This document shows, in pieces, positions 34,436-46,980 of a DNA stretch of 64,000 bases. The DNA lies in NCBI RefSeq assembly GCF_030052815.1, contig NC_079503.1, positions 59,314,735 to 59,378,734 on the forward strand, given 5' to 3'. A model generated the notes under the pieces. That model worked only from the letters and a program-made list of their open reading frames with translations. It ran no database searches and was not told the origin of the DNA. Position numbers and translations under genes: made by a program. The DNA is from Hevea brasiliensis (Eukaryota > Streptophyta > Magnoliopsida > Malpighiales > Euphorbiaceae). Position 1 is the stretch's first letter, and every line of letters starts with the position of its first letter.

Positions 34436-37400
34436 TGTCATACCTTACCCCTCTGTAAGGCATAATATAATCCCGTAGAATACCTAATGAACTACCGAAC
34501 TTCACCTACCGATAACTCATTAAGTACCCTACAAGGGATTTTAAAACAATTTTCTTATTTTTAATAAGTTATAAGCATTTTCTAATAAGTATTTAAAAAT
34601 TTAGTTAAAATTTAAAACTAGTTAATATTTTTGGTCCATTTTAGTTTTCTGCAAATTTAATAAAAATTTTGATAGAGTTCTGTCTGTATTTTGAGAAACC
34701 AGTTCTTCAAATACCTGTGAAAAGCACTTCTAAAAATGTTTTCTCAACAACCACTTCAATTTCACAATCAAAATCAATCCATTTCAACAACTCCACAATC
34801 ATTTCAATCAATTTCTCAAGTTTAAAATTCAATAATCCTCAAAATGCTAACAATAAATTTCATTCAAATTAAATAAAATAGTTCCACTCATATTTCATTA
34901 GAGACAAAACAGTTTATATATATATATATATCATTACAAAATTTACATCAAAGGAAATTCAAACTAAATTTTTTTATTACAAACTTCATACAAACTTTGT
35001 ACAAGCTGCTCAAGACCCATTTACATGTCCATACTTTTATATGCAATACATACATCAAAAGAAATATTTACAATTAGGGTATAAATTATACCCGATTACT
35101 TTAAGCTGATAGCTCCTCACACCTCAAGAAATACCGGTCTGCTCCTCTAGTCTCTCAGATCTGCGGCAAAGAATAGAAGCTATCGCTGAGTACTAGGACT
35201 CAGTGGTGCACAACATACTAAAATAATCTTTATGCAAAACTTAAATCACATTTATTCAAAAATTTGACTAAACATGAGCATTAAACACAAAACATGAATT
35301 ATAAAATTTTAATACAAACCAAGTTCATTTCGAAGTATCAAAACACATTTTATAAAACCCACAGTTAGATCATGCCAATCGAAACAAATAGAATCTCAAT
35401 AGCCAGAGGCTAAAGAGAAATCACATCACAAGGCTAGCTAGCTCAAATATATGGATACCCATTCACATCCTCTTCTACTGGCACACCTCAACACTTCTCT
35501 AGAGAAGGAATCAAAATTCGAAACTAATTACCCCCACTAGTCGTGCTAAAGAGGTGTTCAAATATATGGTCATGACACTGTGGTTTCAAAACTTATCTTA
35601 ACAATTTGCTAAACATTATCATTTCAAATATACATAATAACTTTCAACAATTTAAATCAAACATCATAAGAATGCCATAATCCAATATTTTACATTATTC
35701 AAAACAGTATGCAACAGATGATTATAAAAAGTATACGTTGTGCACAAACCTTAAGCGAGTCGCCTCTTGGCCTTGACTCGGTTCCTCGGGTTCCTTCTCG
35801 GTATTCTTTTCAACTGAAACACAAAATTTTATAATGTTTTAGCACTAGAACTTAACATAAATCCAAAATAAATTTAGCCTCATTTTTACCTAGCTCTAAT
35901 GTGCTAAACTCGACGTTCTTGAAATTTTGCGTTTCGGATTACTATTCACTACACTATTCAAGTCAAATTATTGACTTGCTAAGGCTTAATAGGTGTGGGA
36001 ATTCCAACTTCACCCACATACCACATTTTGATCACCAAACTTGTTGGTTTTGGTTATTTTCTCAAAACTTTGGTCTTTTAGGCAAAATTGTCAAATTTTC
36101 AGTTTTGGTGTCCCTAGTTGTACTATTTCATTGGTCAGTTTACTGTAGGAATTTGGCAAAACTTTCTTCATAGAAAATGTTCCCTATTTTCTTAAGTTTA
36201 TTCTCCTTTTTTAATCACCCCAATTGGAGTTTTGTAGCTGAAGTTATAAGCAAATTACGTTTACTGTTCATGCTACAGAATTTTGTTCTGCAGATTTGTT
36301 GTTCCAATTTTGTTCAGTAATTTGATCACGTTAAGTCCATAATTTGGTCTAATTTTCTTCATATGAAATGTTCTACTATGTCTTAGATTTCCATCGATTC
36401 AAGAATCACCTAAATCGGAGTTTTCTAGAGAGAGTTATAGCCATTGAAACTTTACTGTTTAAATGGCAAATCTGCAGTCTGCAGATTCAGTGACCCAACT
36501 TTGCTCAGTAATTTGATTTGGTTAATGGCATAATTTGGGTTTGTGTTCTTCATAAAAGTATTAGATCTATATCTCATCTAAACACTTGTAAAATTTCAGG
36601 TTATTTTGACCTGCCTAACTCGATTTATGACCAAATGAACAAACATTGTTCATTTGGTCAGGTTGTGCAGAGGCAGCCTGTAATTTTTTAACTTTGATCA
36701 ATTTGTTCACTAGGTTTTGGTCACTTTTTGGGCATGCTTCCTAAATGAAAATTGTTTCATTTAGTGCCTATTTTCATCCCCAATTGGTCCCATATCCATT
36801 GGACTTGTAAAATTTCATTTTTGGTCCCTCAAAGGGAATTTTGGTAATGCTGCCAGCACATGACCTTATCCAATCCGAATTGGCTTTTAATTCCAACACT
36901 TCTAACACACCTCATTTGGTCACAAATGACCATTTTTCACTTCACATTAGGTCAAAGACACCATTTACAAATTTCTCCAAATTTTTGCCTCAAAACCCTA
37001 GGTCTCAAACCCTAACCACTCTAATCCATTGCAATTAACTAATTCAAAGCATATAAACACAATCTTTCAACTCATTCAAGCATCTTAACATGTTTAACTC
37101 AATCAAACTCATGCAAATCACTCTCCCCTCCCTGCTGGACGAATTTCAGTTTAGTCCCTCACATATATATTTTTTTTTATTTTAAGTTTATTTCTATGCT
37201 CTTGATGCTATAGATACGCTAATTAAACTAAAAACTTGAAGTTTGCATTACTTACCTTGTTAGGTGTCTTTGAACTTTCACTTCCTCGCAATTTTCTTCA
37301 ATTCTTTGATGATCAATCTTCCTCTCAAGTGATTAAATCAAGTTTTTGTGAAGCAAGTATAGGAGGATTTGGGGTTTAATGGTGGTTTCAAAGCTTGAAG

Positions 37401-38140
37401 CAAGCTTTAATGGAGGTTTACAATGGTGAGGGAGAGAGAAACGTAAATGGTGAGGAAGATGAGGCTTTTTCCTTTTTTCTTTTCTTTTCTTTTCTTTTGT
37501 CTTTTATCTCTTTAGGAAGACCAAAAATCTAAACATATAAATTAATTAATTATATTCTTTATGGCATCATGCATGATGTCATCACCTTTTAACTTTTCCA
37601 TTCTCTGCTTTTTTTTATTTTTTTTATTTTTCTATTAGTTCTTTAATTTAATTCTCGATTCCAAAATTTTCTTTTCTCCGATTTTATTTGACAGTTAGGT
37701 CAGGAGTCAGCTCTCGGGGTCAATTGACCAAATTGCCCTCGCCAGTTCATCCCGGTTTGCAAATAATTTAATATTTCTTCCGGCTCCCTGATCTAATTAT
37801 TTGACTGGCTTAACAGTTCTTTTTCATGATTTTCTCTTTTCCACTGTGTTCATAAGGGTTCTAAAGACAGCGGCGTCACATTTTACGGTTCGAAATTTGA
37901 GTTTAAAATGACTTTGCAGTCGTTCCCGAGAAGGTCACCCATCGCTGTAACTCTCGGCTTGTTTAACTTCTTATGTTCTATTTTTCTTGTTTATACTTAA
38001 CTAATTGGATATTACTAATTATTTTTGTTTATGGCTTCTCTAGTTGTCTTAAGTGTGGTTCTAATCCTCTTAATTGTCCGGACCGACACCGGTCACCGGA
38101 ACAGTGAAATATACCAGGCTATGCAAATAGCGGTATTACA
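34436..38140 (-). repeat. Solo LTR D (3.7 kb)
   Basis: TGTCATACCTTACCCC...GGTATTACA with perfect ATTTG duplications and no internal region. Minus-strand features: stem-loop at 35186-35203, donor GTAAGT at 37255 preceded by AACAAG, conserved block GCGATGGGTGACC at 37935-37960. Simple TA repeat at 34915-34932, TTTTC-rich tract near 37470-37500 and repeats of the 'ttcatatgaaatgttctactatg' type near 36355. No gene. Confidence 0.93.
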
Positions 38141-39693
38141 ATTTGGCCTTAAGTTCTTCATATGAAATGTTCTATTATGTTTTAGGTATCCATTAGTTCA
38201 AGAATAACCTAAATCATAGTTTTCTAGAGAGAGTTATAGCCATGCAAAATTTACTATTTACGTGCCCAATTCTACAGGTTCTAGAATTTTATCTGCAAGT
38301 TCAAGCTAAGTTTTAGGCAATTTCTGGGAAGTTTCTGGGTTAGGTCTCTTCACGAAAATTCTAGCCCATATGTCTTAAGTATCATTTCCAATTGATTTTC
38401 CATCAATTGGAGTTGTGTAGCTCAATTTATGAGCTATCAAACACACTGAACTCAGTGTGCAAAATTCTGCCCTAGGTTTAAATTTTAATTTCTTTAGTTA
38501 CTCCCACTAACCAACCTCAGTTCACATTTAATTCACCCCAAATGACTATATTTTAGCATTGACAGATCCATAGCACTCATAGCACAAGAACTCCCAATTT
38601 TCTAAATCTCTAGTTTGCACTTTTCCCCAATCCTACCATTTCATTACTTCCATTCGAAAACCCAATGTAAATTCAAACTAAAGGAATCTCAAATGACCAT
38701 AATTTAACACTACACACACCAATTTCATTCTCTAGCATCAAAGCCCCAATTTCCCCATAAACCCTAATCTCTCATATTTTAATTTATGCAAATCTCATGC
38801 AATTTCTTTACCCCAATCATGCATTCTACTTCAACTAAGTTTGATTTCATCATCAATTACATTAAAATACATCAAACACTAATTTTTCCCAAATTAGCCA
38901 AAATCCTAGTTTGGGTTCCATGCATGTTTTCTTTCAATTTCTCATGCAATTTCATCATAAATTAACTTTATTCAAAGTTTATACAACTAATGTAACATGA
39001 AAAGAAACTTACCTCAAGTGACCATTTCAAATCTTTAATTTCTTCCAATTCTTTTGTTCTCTTAGCTTTTAATCTCTCAATCAAAGATAAATTTAATATT
39101 TTCTACAAATTAGATCAAAAACCCATGGAGAAAAAGTGAGGAAAATCAAGGGTTGAGAGAGGTTGTAAGTGGAAGAATGAAGAAAGAAGAAAGAAAAGAG
39201 AGGGAGAGGGAGAGAGTGTGGGGTAGCACAATGGGGGAAAAGAAGAAGGTAAATGGCCCTTTTGATTTTTAGTTAAGTGTCTTGTCTCTTATATATTTAT
39301 CCCCAAAAATTAATTAATTTTAATTAAAATTTTAATTGTGTCATAAAAGTAATTAAACTTAAGTTTTTATTTCGTTTCTTTAATTTTTACATTTACATTT
39401 AATTTTTCTTAAAATTTCTTCATAATTTAATATTTTATTTTCATTTAATTTAATTGACATTTTGGTCAAAAATCAACTCTTAAAGTGAATTGACCCAAAT
39501 GCTTCTCATCGGGTCAAAATCCTTCTTTTTCCTTAATACCCAATGAGTCCATAGATTTTTTGTTCACTTGAATTTTTATTGTGTATATCTCAATTAGTTT
39601 TCCTTTTATTTTTGGTACTCAAGGTGTCTTTGAATTGTGAAAGCCATAGACAAAAAATGGTACTATTCATAACTCGGTGGTTCAGGGATTACA

Positions 39694-39712
39694 ATTCTCT
39701 ACTCTTTAAAAA
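39694..39712 (-). other. El-4 polypurine tract (degraded)
   Basis: On the minus strand TTTTAAAGAGTAGAGAAT precedes the LTR; partly purine-rich and decayed relative to El-1/El-2. Confidence 0.6.
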
Positions 39713-40456
39713 TAAAATTTCGTCCTCGAAATTTACCTGGTCTCAATCTCTGAATAGTGGTGGGTGTTGCCTCCTCATGTCCTCCTCACGCTCCCATGTA
39801 GCCTCCTGGCCTAAATGATGGTTCCACAGCACTTTTACCAGGGGTATCTACTTGTTCCTTAGCCGCTTCACCTCATGTGCCAAGATCTTTATGGGCTCTT
39901 CATCATATGTCAGGTCTGGATTCACATCAATCTCCTCTACTAGCAAAATGTGAGAGGGGTCTAATCTGTACCTCTTCAACATGGAGACATCGAAGACATT
40001 GTGAATATTTTCTAACTCTGGAGGCAATGGAAGTCTATATGCCAATGGACCCACTCTTTCCAGAACCTCATATGGCCCAATGAAGTGAGAACTCAGTTTT
40101 CCCTTCCTAACAAACCTCATGATCCTCTTCCATGGGAAAACTTTCAGGAACACCTTGTCACGCACACTGTACTAAATATCTCTTCTCCTTAGATCAATGT
40201 AGGACTTCTGTCTATCCGATGCAACTTTGAGTCTGTCTCTAATGATCTTAACCTTATCTTAGCCAATCAACTTCCTCTCACCCACTTCATCCCAACACAA
40301 TGGAGTTCTACACTTTCTGCCATAAAGTGCTTCATGTGGAGGCATCCTAATGATTGACTGATAACTATTGTTGTAAGCAAATTCAATCAAAGGCAAGTGT
40401 GTGTCCCAGCTCCCTTCAAACTCAATCACACAAGCCCGAAGCATATCCTCCAAAAT
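39713..40456 (-). pseudogene. El-4 integrase C-terminal part and chromodomain
   Basis: Open from the LEDMLRACV motif: [29 protein letters not shown], a stop near 40258, VFLKVFPWKRIMRF, FIGPYEVLERVGPLAYRL, HNVFDVSMLKRYRLDPSHI. After one stop at about 39849 the chromodomain resumes (VLWNHHLGQEATWERE). Same architecture as El-1 and El-2 but divergent. It joins the catalytic core directly at 40456/40457 with no intron-like segment. Confidence 0.86.
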
Positions 40457-40869
40457 CTGAATGATCCTTTCAGACTAGCCGTCTGTTTGTGGATGGAATG
40501 CTGTACTGAAGTTCAATATAGTCCCTAGGGCTTCTTGGAGACTACCCCAGAATCTAAAAGTGAACCAAGGATCTTTATCAGACACAATAGACATTGACAC
40601 TCTATGCAACCTCACCATTTCAAAAATGTACAATTTGGCCAATCTTTCCAGGCTATAATCCATCCTCACTGGAAAAAAGTGTTCAGACTTAGTCAATCTA
40701 TCAACAATAACCCAAGCTGCATCATGATTCTTTTGTGTATGTGGAAGTCCTGTCATAAAATCCATAGTGATTCTTTCCCATTTCTACTATGGAATTAGCA
40801 ATGGCTGTAGCAACCCTGCAGGCACTTGGTATTTTGCCTTTACTTACTGATAACTTAGGCATTTGGCAA
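40457..40869 (-). pseudogene. El-4 integrase catalytic core, 3' piece
   Basis: MDFMTGLPHTQ (Asp), VDRLTKSEHFFPVRMDYS, IVSDKDPWF (Asp), AFHPQTDG then a stop where the residue before the catalytic Glu motif is expected. Upstream it contains VPAGLLQP and a stop in the C-L-x-Y-Q zinc-finger tail. The frame is cut at 40870 by solo LTR C and continues at 44520. Confidence 0.85.
40865..40869 (-). repeat. Target site duplication of solo LTR C, left
   Basis: GGCAA versus GGCGA at 44520-44524 (one mismatch). Confidence 0.85.
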
Positions 40870-43800
40870 TGTAACACCCCTATGTTTGGTAGTACCTTCT
40901 ACTATTCTGACGACCAATGTCTGTCCAGATAGCTAGGATGCCTGGAATTATACTTAAATATTAGTGAGCAGATATGAAATAATGAAATACAATAGAGGGA
41001 AATACAAGAAAAACAAAGGAAAAATAATAGCAATGAAATGTAACTAAGTTAAACAAGCTAAAAACCATAGCGATAGGTGACCGCACCGGGAAGTTGTGGC
41101 GTGGATCGTTGACTAACCCTAGACCATGGGGAACCCTGAAAAATATTTTTAAGACTTAAATAAACATCTATTGAAGTATAAATGACATTAGAAATGTCAA
41201 AAAAAATTAATTAATTAGTACAAAGAAAAACGAGAAATCGAGAAACTGACAAAAATCGGTGTTACCAAAAAATCGGGAATACAATCTAAATAGGGGCATT
41301 GTGGTCATTTGACACCCCGAGTTGCCTTTTGACCTAAATGTCCATTAAAAATAAATGATATTAAACTTTGAAAATATCATAAAAATTAAAATGGTCGTAC
41401 ATAATTTAAATAGTAAAAGAAATGAGGTAAAAAGTCGAAATTGTGAAACTTTGGATTAATTAATCTTAACCACACTTAGTGCTCCATTAAGTGAAGTTAG
41501 TGGACATTAAAATATAACAAATTGGACAGCATAAGTCATCTTTAACCTCCAGAATTTGCACTAGCCGAAGCTCTCCCATGAAAGCTCCCATGGCTGAAGT
41601 GAAAACACCTCCATGCAACCCTCTTCAAGCCATTTTTTTCACTTGATTCCTTCATTAACTTTGCTCCCCACACTAAAAGGAAGAGATTGATGGTATTTTG
41701 AAGAAGAATAGTTGAGGTTTGATCAAGCTCCATAAAAGGTTAGTGTTAGTTTCTTAAATTTTCTTAAGTAAAAGTTATGCTAAGGTTGAAACAAGTCAAA
41801 TGGTTAAGAAATTTTGAGGAAATGCTTGAGTTTTGGTTCACCATGAATTTGGCAGCCATGGTGATGAAAGAGGTTTGATTTATTCTCACATTAAATTAGT
41901 GGGAATTGATGTTGAATAAAGTGATTAGAAAGATTAACAAGTTAATTGTATGTGCATATTAATGTTAGTGTTGAATTTAGGGGTTTGAAAGAGGAATTAA
42001 TTACCTTAGTAAACTGCCATGGTTGGCAGCTTGTAAATTCATGATTTTATGTGTAAATTGATGAAAATTATTGATGAATTATGATGGTGATGAATTGGGG
42101 GCAATATGTGTGCAATTGCCATGGAAGTGTATGTGAAATTTAGGTGAGTATGTATAATGAATTTGGGTTGACTTACATATAGAATTTTAATGGAGTATTG
42201 TGTACCTTGAACTTTTGAGTATTCTACCCAATTTACTTTGTTGAAATTGTGTTGACAATATATAGAAATTCCAAGAATGAATATTGAAGTATTGGGAGAA
42301 GGAGGATTACCAAATTGGGAGTGTAAATTCTCTTATGCAGGTTGTGATTGTTGGCAGTGTATAAATTAGGTTATAAGTGTAAAGTTGTGACTCCAATTGG
42401 TATGAGGCCAATTGGAGGTGAAACTAGGCACAAAATGTGCCAACTTTTATGAAGAAAGCCTACCTAAATTCTATCCAAAAAGTGACATGAGAGTTGACCA
42501 AATCTGGATTAGTGACTTTTCAAACCTGAAAATTGATCATTTGGATAGCAGTCAGTGTTTTGGCCATAGCTCACTCAAAATAGGTCCATATGACCTGAAA
42601 TTTTTACCATGGATATCTTAGACATATAGCTACAACTCTTATGAAGACACCAAAACCCATAAATGACCATAAGCAAGTCAAAATTCTTGCACAACTTCGG
42701 GTATAAAAACTGCCAGAATCGGAAATGACCTAAAAATGACCTAAGTTTACCATTTTAGTTCAATCTGACCAGCAATAGTAAAATGACCATAACTTGGTCT
42801 AGTAAACTCCAAATGACCTAAAATTTGTGACAAAAGTTTACTAAGACATAGACCTACAAGTTTGTAATTCATACTAGAACCCGAAAACCGAGGGAACTAG
42901 GTCGTTTGGCTAGGTTAAAATAGCATACTACATTCCGATAAATTACAATAAAATGCAATAAGCTTTAAAATGAAATCAGTAACATATACCAACACTTGAG
43001 GACTATAAAATGTGACATACTGGTAACATTAAAATTAATTCACCTAGTGTGAATTAAAGGTCAACATTATAGGTTGACAAATTAAAGGAGTAGTATCAAT
43101 AAAATTTAATTATGGAACCTTATGATTAGAAACAATTTAACTGAGCACTGAAACACTTTAAATTGTGTGTTTCAGTTGAAAAGGATATTGAAGAGCATAA
43201 GGAACATTGAGTTAAGGCCAAGAGGTGATTCATCCGAGGTCTGTGCATAATACTTTTTATATTCACTGCTTTTACTAAAAAATTTATTTGGAGAATTGAG
43301 TTATGAATAATTTTTTATTGTTTTGACTTTAGGAATTTTATTTGGAAATTATTGTATTGCCTACTTTGCAAATGGAAATTTTGAGTTAAAATGTGATTTG
43401 TGGTTTATATGAAATATTTAAATATTGTGATTTGGAATTGTTTTGATTCACACTTGGCATGGCAATATTACTATGTTCCTCCTTCATTTATTGGGTGAGT
43501 AAGACTATATTCCTCTCTCTTTGACTTGTTAGTCTGAGGTGAGTATGGATGAGTACTCATTAGCTAGCCACCTCCCTCATTGATTTCGATTAGTGCGGTG
43601 AGTATATCTTGTCGTGGTCGTGGTGTACAACACGACATGTTCAAAAAAATTTGTGTCATGACCTAAGTTGTGTTATTGATTGGCAACACTGTGTTATTCA
43701 ATTGTTTGATCAAATTTGGGTTATATGAGCTTTGAAAAATTGTGAATTATTTGAATTGTAAATTGTCAATAAAAGTTTTATATACCGCATTTTAAATTGT

Positions 43801-43972
43801 TATTGTGCACCACTGAGTAAATTTTACTCAGCGATAGCTTTTTTATTACTGTCGCAGGTAGACAGAAAGACAGACAGAGCAGCAGAGTAGGCTGCTTATG
43901 CTACATTTTGAGATTCTACCGGGTATATTGAGTATATCATATTTTTGTAATTTTTGTTGTAATGTATGTTCA

Positions 43973-44037
<65 letters not shown>

Positions 44038-44519
44038 ACTTGGTCTTGAGCAGTTGTAAACTAAAGTTGTAATGTATTAATTTCTTATCTCAGCTTTTGA
44101 ACTACTCAGTAATTTGGTAGTCTATCTTTGGAAATACTGGAAATTGATATTGATGTTGAATTGAGTTTGACAAATATTGAGAAATTGATTTGTGTTGAAC
44201 CATACTGGAGTTGGGATTGAATAAATATATTGGAAGTACTTTTTGCAGGTTTTTGAAGAACTATTTTATTCAAAACACATATGGCACTCTGCCAAAATTT
44301 TTATAGAAATTACTGATACTCAGATTTATTATTTAGTTTCACTTCAGTTAAAAAAAAAAATTTAACATCTATCAAAAGTGCTCACCACTATAAAAGAAAT
44401 AAGAAAAGGTTTAAAATCCCTTGTAGTGCATTTAATGGGTTATCAGTAGATGAAATTTGGTAATTCATTAGGTATACTACGGGATCATGTTATGCCTTAT
44501 GAAGGGGTAAGGTGTAACA
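40870..44519 (+). repeat. Solo LTR C (3.65 kb) inside El-4 integrase
   Basis: TGTAACACCCC...GGTGTAACA, plus orientation, flanked by a near-perfect 5-bp duplication and with the integrase reading frame continuing on both sides. Landmarks: conserved block 41041-41125, donor GTTAGT at 41739, acceptor TGCAG ending 42340, stem-loops 43813-43854, TA microsatellite 43976-44035. A 69-codon open frame (42412-42621) is shared with LTR A but appears non-coding. Confidence 0.94.
43976..44035 (+). repeat. (TA)n microsatellite in solo LTR C
   Basis: About 30 uninterrupted TA units; absent from the related solo LTR A (around 16780-16810, where only a short TATATA is seen), so it expanded after insertion or in this subfamily. 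Confidence 0.95.
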
Positions 44520-44900
44520 GGCGACATATTCTACAATGTCTTTCTTCATTCTCCTCCACCAATAGTACCGTTTCATAGTTTTGTACATTTTGGTTCCACC
44601 AGGGTGCATAGCAAAAGGTGAATCATGTGCTTCCTTTAAAATGATCTACTCTAGTTCAACATTATCAGGAATTCACACTCTGCCTTGATATAATAACAAG
44701 CCCTCATCATTTACCAACAACTTTGGTTTCTTGCCATCCCGAGCCTCTTCCATCAACTTCACATACTTATCATCATTCTGTGTAGCTGCTTTAATTTGTT
44801 TTGTCAACATTGGCTTCACTTGCTAAGTAGCTACCATCTGCCCATCTTCATCAATCTCCAAGTTAGCATGCAATGATGGACAATGGAGAAACCCTTAAGC
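44520..44900 (-). pseudogene. El-4 integrase N-terminal zinc-binding piece
   Basis: Encodes the upstream part of integrase: LVYQGRV-like linker, LKEAHDSPFAMHPGG-like segment and YYWWRRMKKDIVEYV, ending at the GGCGA duplication. Relatives show the same order. A stop interrupts it at about 44647 (TAG in the EAH-upstream part). Confidence 0.78.
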
Positions 44901-46100
44901 CAGCCATAGTCTTACGACTTAAAGCATCAACTATAATATTAGCTTTCCCAGGCTGATAATCTGTCAAGTAATCATAATCTTTTATCAGCTCTAACTATCT
45001 CATCTGCCTCAAATTTAACTCCTTATGTGTGCCCAAGTACTTTAAACTTTTATGATTTGTGTATATATAACATCTCTCCCCATACAAGCAATGTTTCCAA
45101 ATCTTCAAGGCAAAGAAAATGACTGCTAGCACCAAGTCGTGTGTAGGATAATTCCTCTCATGTGGTTTAAGCTGGCGAGAAGCATAGGCAATGACATGTT
45201 TATCTTGCATCAACACATAGCCCAATCCATTATGAGAAGCATCATTATATATAGTGTACTCTTTACCCAAGGTAGGCAAAGTTAAGACTGGAGCTTCAGT
45301 TAAACACTTCTTCAACTCGTCAAAACTTTCCTGGCATCGATTCGTCCACTGAAATTTTACATCCTTTCTAAGTAGCTTAGTCAGTGGAGATGCTAGCATG
45401 GAGAATCCCTTCACAAACCTTCGGTAATACATAGCTAATCCAAGGAAACTCCGAACTTCTATGACATTTCTGGGTGGCTTCCAATTAAGAATGGCTTCTA
45501 CTTTACTAAGATCCACCTGGATACCCTCTGAAGATACAATATGCCTCAAGAAAGTAATCTCCTTTAGCCAAAATTCACATTTCAACAGTTTGGCATAAAA
45601 TTGTTTCTCCCTCAAAGTCTGCAATACTATCCTCAAGTGCTTATCATGTTCTTATGCATTCTTTGAGTACACCAAAAATATCATCAATGAACGCCACTAC
45701 AAACTGATCCAAATATGGCCTGAAGATAGTGTTCATCAGGCTCATAAAAGCAGCTAGAGCATTAGTCAATCATAATGGCATCACCAAGAACTCATAATGG
45801 CCATACCGAGTCTTAAAGGCAGTTTCAGGAACACTCTACCACTGCGCCCTCAACTTATAGTAGCCCAATCTCAAGTCAATCTTGGAGAATATAATTGCAT
45901 CCTTTAACTGATCAAATAGATCATCAATCCATGGCAGAGGATATCTATTCTTTATGGTCACCTTATTCAACTGTCTATAATCTATGCATAGACAGAGAGT
46001 ACCATCCTTCTTCTCCACAAACAATCTGGTGCTCCCTAAGGTGATAGACTAGGGCGGATGAAACCCTTATCTAACAATTCCTGTAATTGTACTTTCAACT
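44901..46100 (-). pseudogene. El-4 reverse transcriptase and RNase H
   Basis: RT begins near 46100 (FIRPSLSP), shows a frameshift near 46035, then [34 protein letters not shown] and a FIDD catalytic box near 45680 (intact), after which an extra T shifts the frame. The connection region ([14 protein letters not shown]) and RNase H ([35 protein letters not shown]) follow. RNase H has Val in place of the usual Glu (HDLVL) and Asn in place of the second Asp, as El-2 does. Confidence 0.86.
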
Positions 46101-46862
46101 CTTTCAACTCAGTAGGTGCCATCCTATAAGGAGTGATAGAGATTGGCTCCACACCAGGCATAGTCTCCATTTCAATTTGCACCTCTCTTTCTGGAGCCAA
46201 TCCTGATAATTTTTCTGGAAAGACATCCAGAAAATACCATACTGTAGGAATATCTTTAAGATCTGGACTCCTTACCTGGGTGTCTATCACATGAGCTAGA
46301 TAAGCTTCACATCCCTTTCTAATCATCTTTCTAACAAGTGCAGCTGAAATGATGTTGGATGGAAATAACTGCCTCTCCCTGTGTATCATTATGTCTGCAT
46401 ACTCGGGAAGACCAAAAGTGATTGTCTTCAGTCTACAGTCGATCATGGCATGATGCCTGCCTAACCAATCCATGCCTAAGATGAAATCATAATCTCGAAA
46501 GGGCATTTCAATTATGTCTGACAGGAATGTATGTCCTTGGATCACCAAAGGACAATCTTCATACAATTTGTTCACCCTAATCTCTTTTCCTAAAGGACTA
46601 GTCACTAGCACGTCATAATCCAATTTCACACAAGGAATAGCAATAGAACATGCAATACTAGCACTAGCATAAGAATGTGTAGAACCAGGGTCAAACAGCA
46701 CATATACATCTCTACCAAAGATGGAGAAAGTACCAGCCACAACATCTGATGTCTCAGCTTCCTCCCTCTGGCACATAATGTACACCCTGACTGATGTACC
46801 ACTTTGCTCTTGTTGGCTCACTATGCCCTGGCTACCAGAAATGTTACCTCTACCCCAGCCTC
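46101..46862 (-). pseudogene. El-4 protease and linker
   Basis: Long open frame: REEAETSDVVAGTFSIFGRD, active site VLFDPGSTHSYA (intact D-P-G-S-T), DYDVLVTSPLGKE, and the second signature YDFILGMDWLGRHHAMIDC. Then the linker to RT (GLAPEREVQIEMETMPG). The protease motifs themselves look undamaged, the best-kept domain of El-4. It is cut at 46862 by solo LTR B inside the gag-protease linker. Confidence 0.87.
46858..46862 (-). repeat. Target site duplication of solo LTR B, left
   Basis: GCCTC, identical to 59773-59777. Confidence 0.92.
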
Positions 46863-46975
46863 TGTAACACCCTCACTATAGCAATTTCGTACATTCTACT
46901 GTTCTGGTGATCGGTGTCGGTCCAAACAGCTAGAACGTCTAGAAAAATATTTAGACTAGAGTGAACAGTCATAAA

Positions 46976-46980
46976 TAATT
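46976..46980 (+). repeat. Target site duplication of the Athila-like element, left
   Basis: TAATT, identical to 56687-56691. Confidence 0.9.

Larger units (their letters stand above)
32509..39693 (-). repeat. El-4 3' LTR, split by solo LTR D
   Basis: Native parts are 32509-34435 and 38141-39693. Left end TGTCACACCTATTCCC matches the 5' LTR at 61086; right end GGGATTACA. Minus-strand stem-loops at 32959-32998, donor-like GTAAGT at 39013. Repeats of about 195 bp with the theme TTCAAGAATCACCTAAAT lie at 33830-34435 and continue after the insertion. Confidence 0.92.

Noticed and set aside
35901..36173. A 90-codon plus-strand frame in solo LTR D
   Set aside because: Antisense to the LTR, overlaps internal LTR repeats and has no conserved equivalent in El-4.
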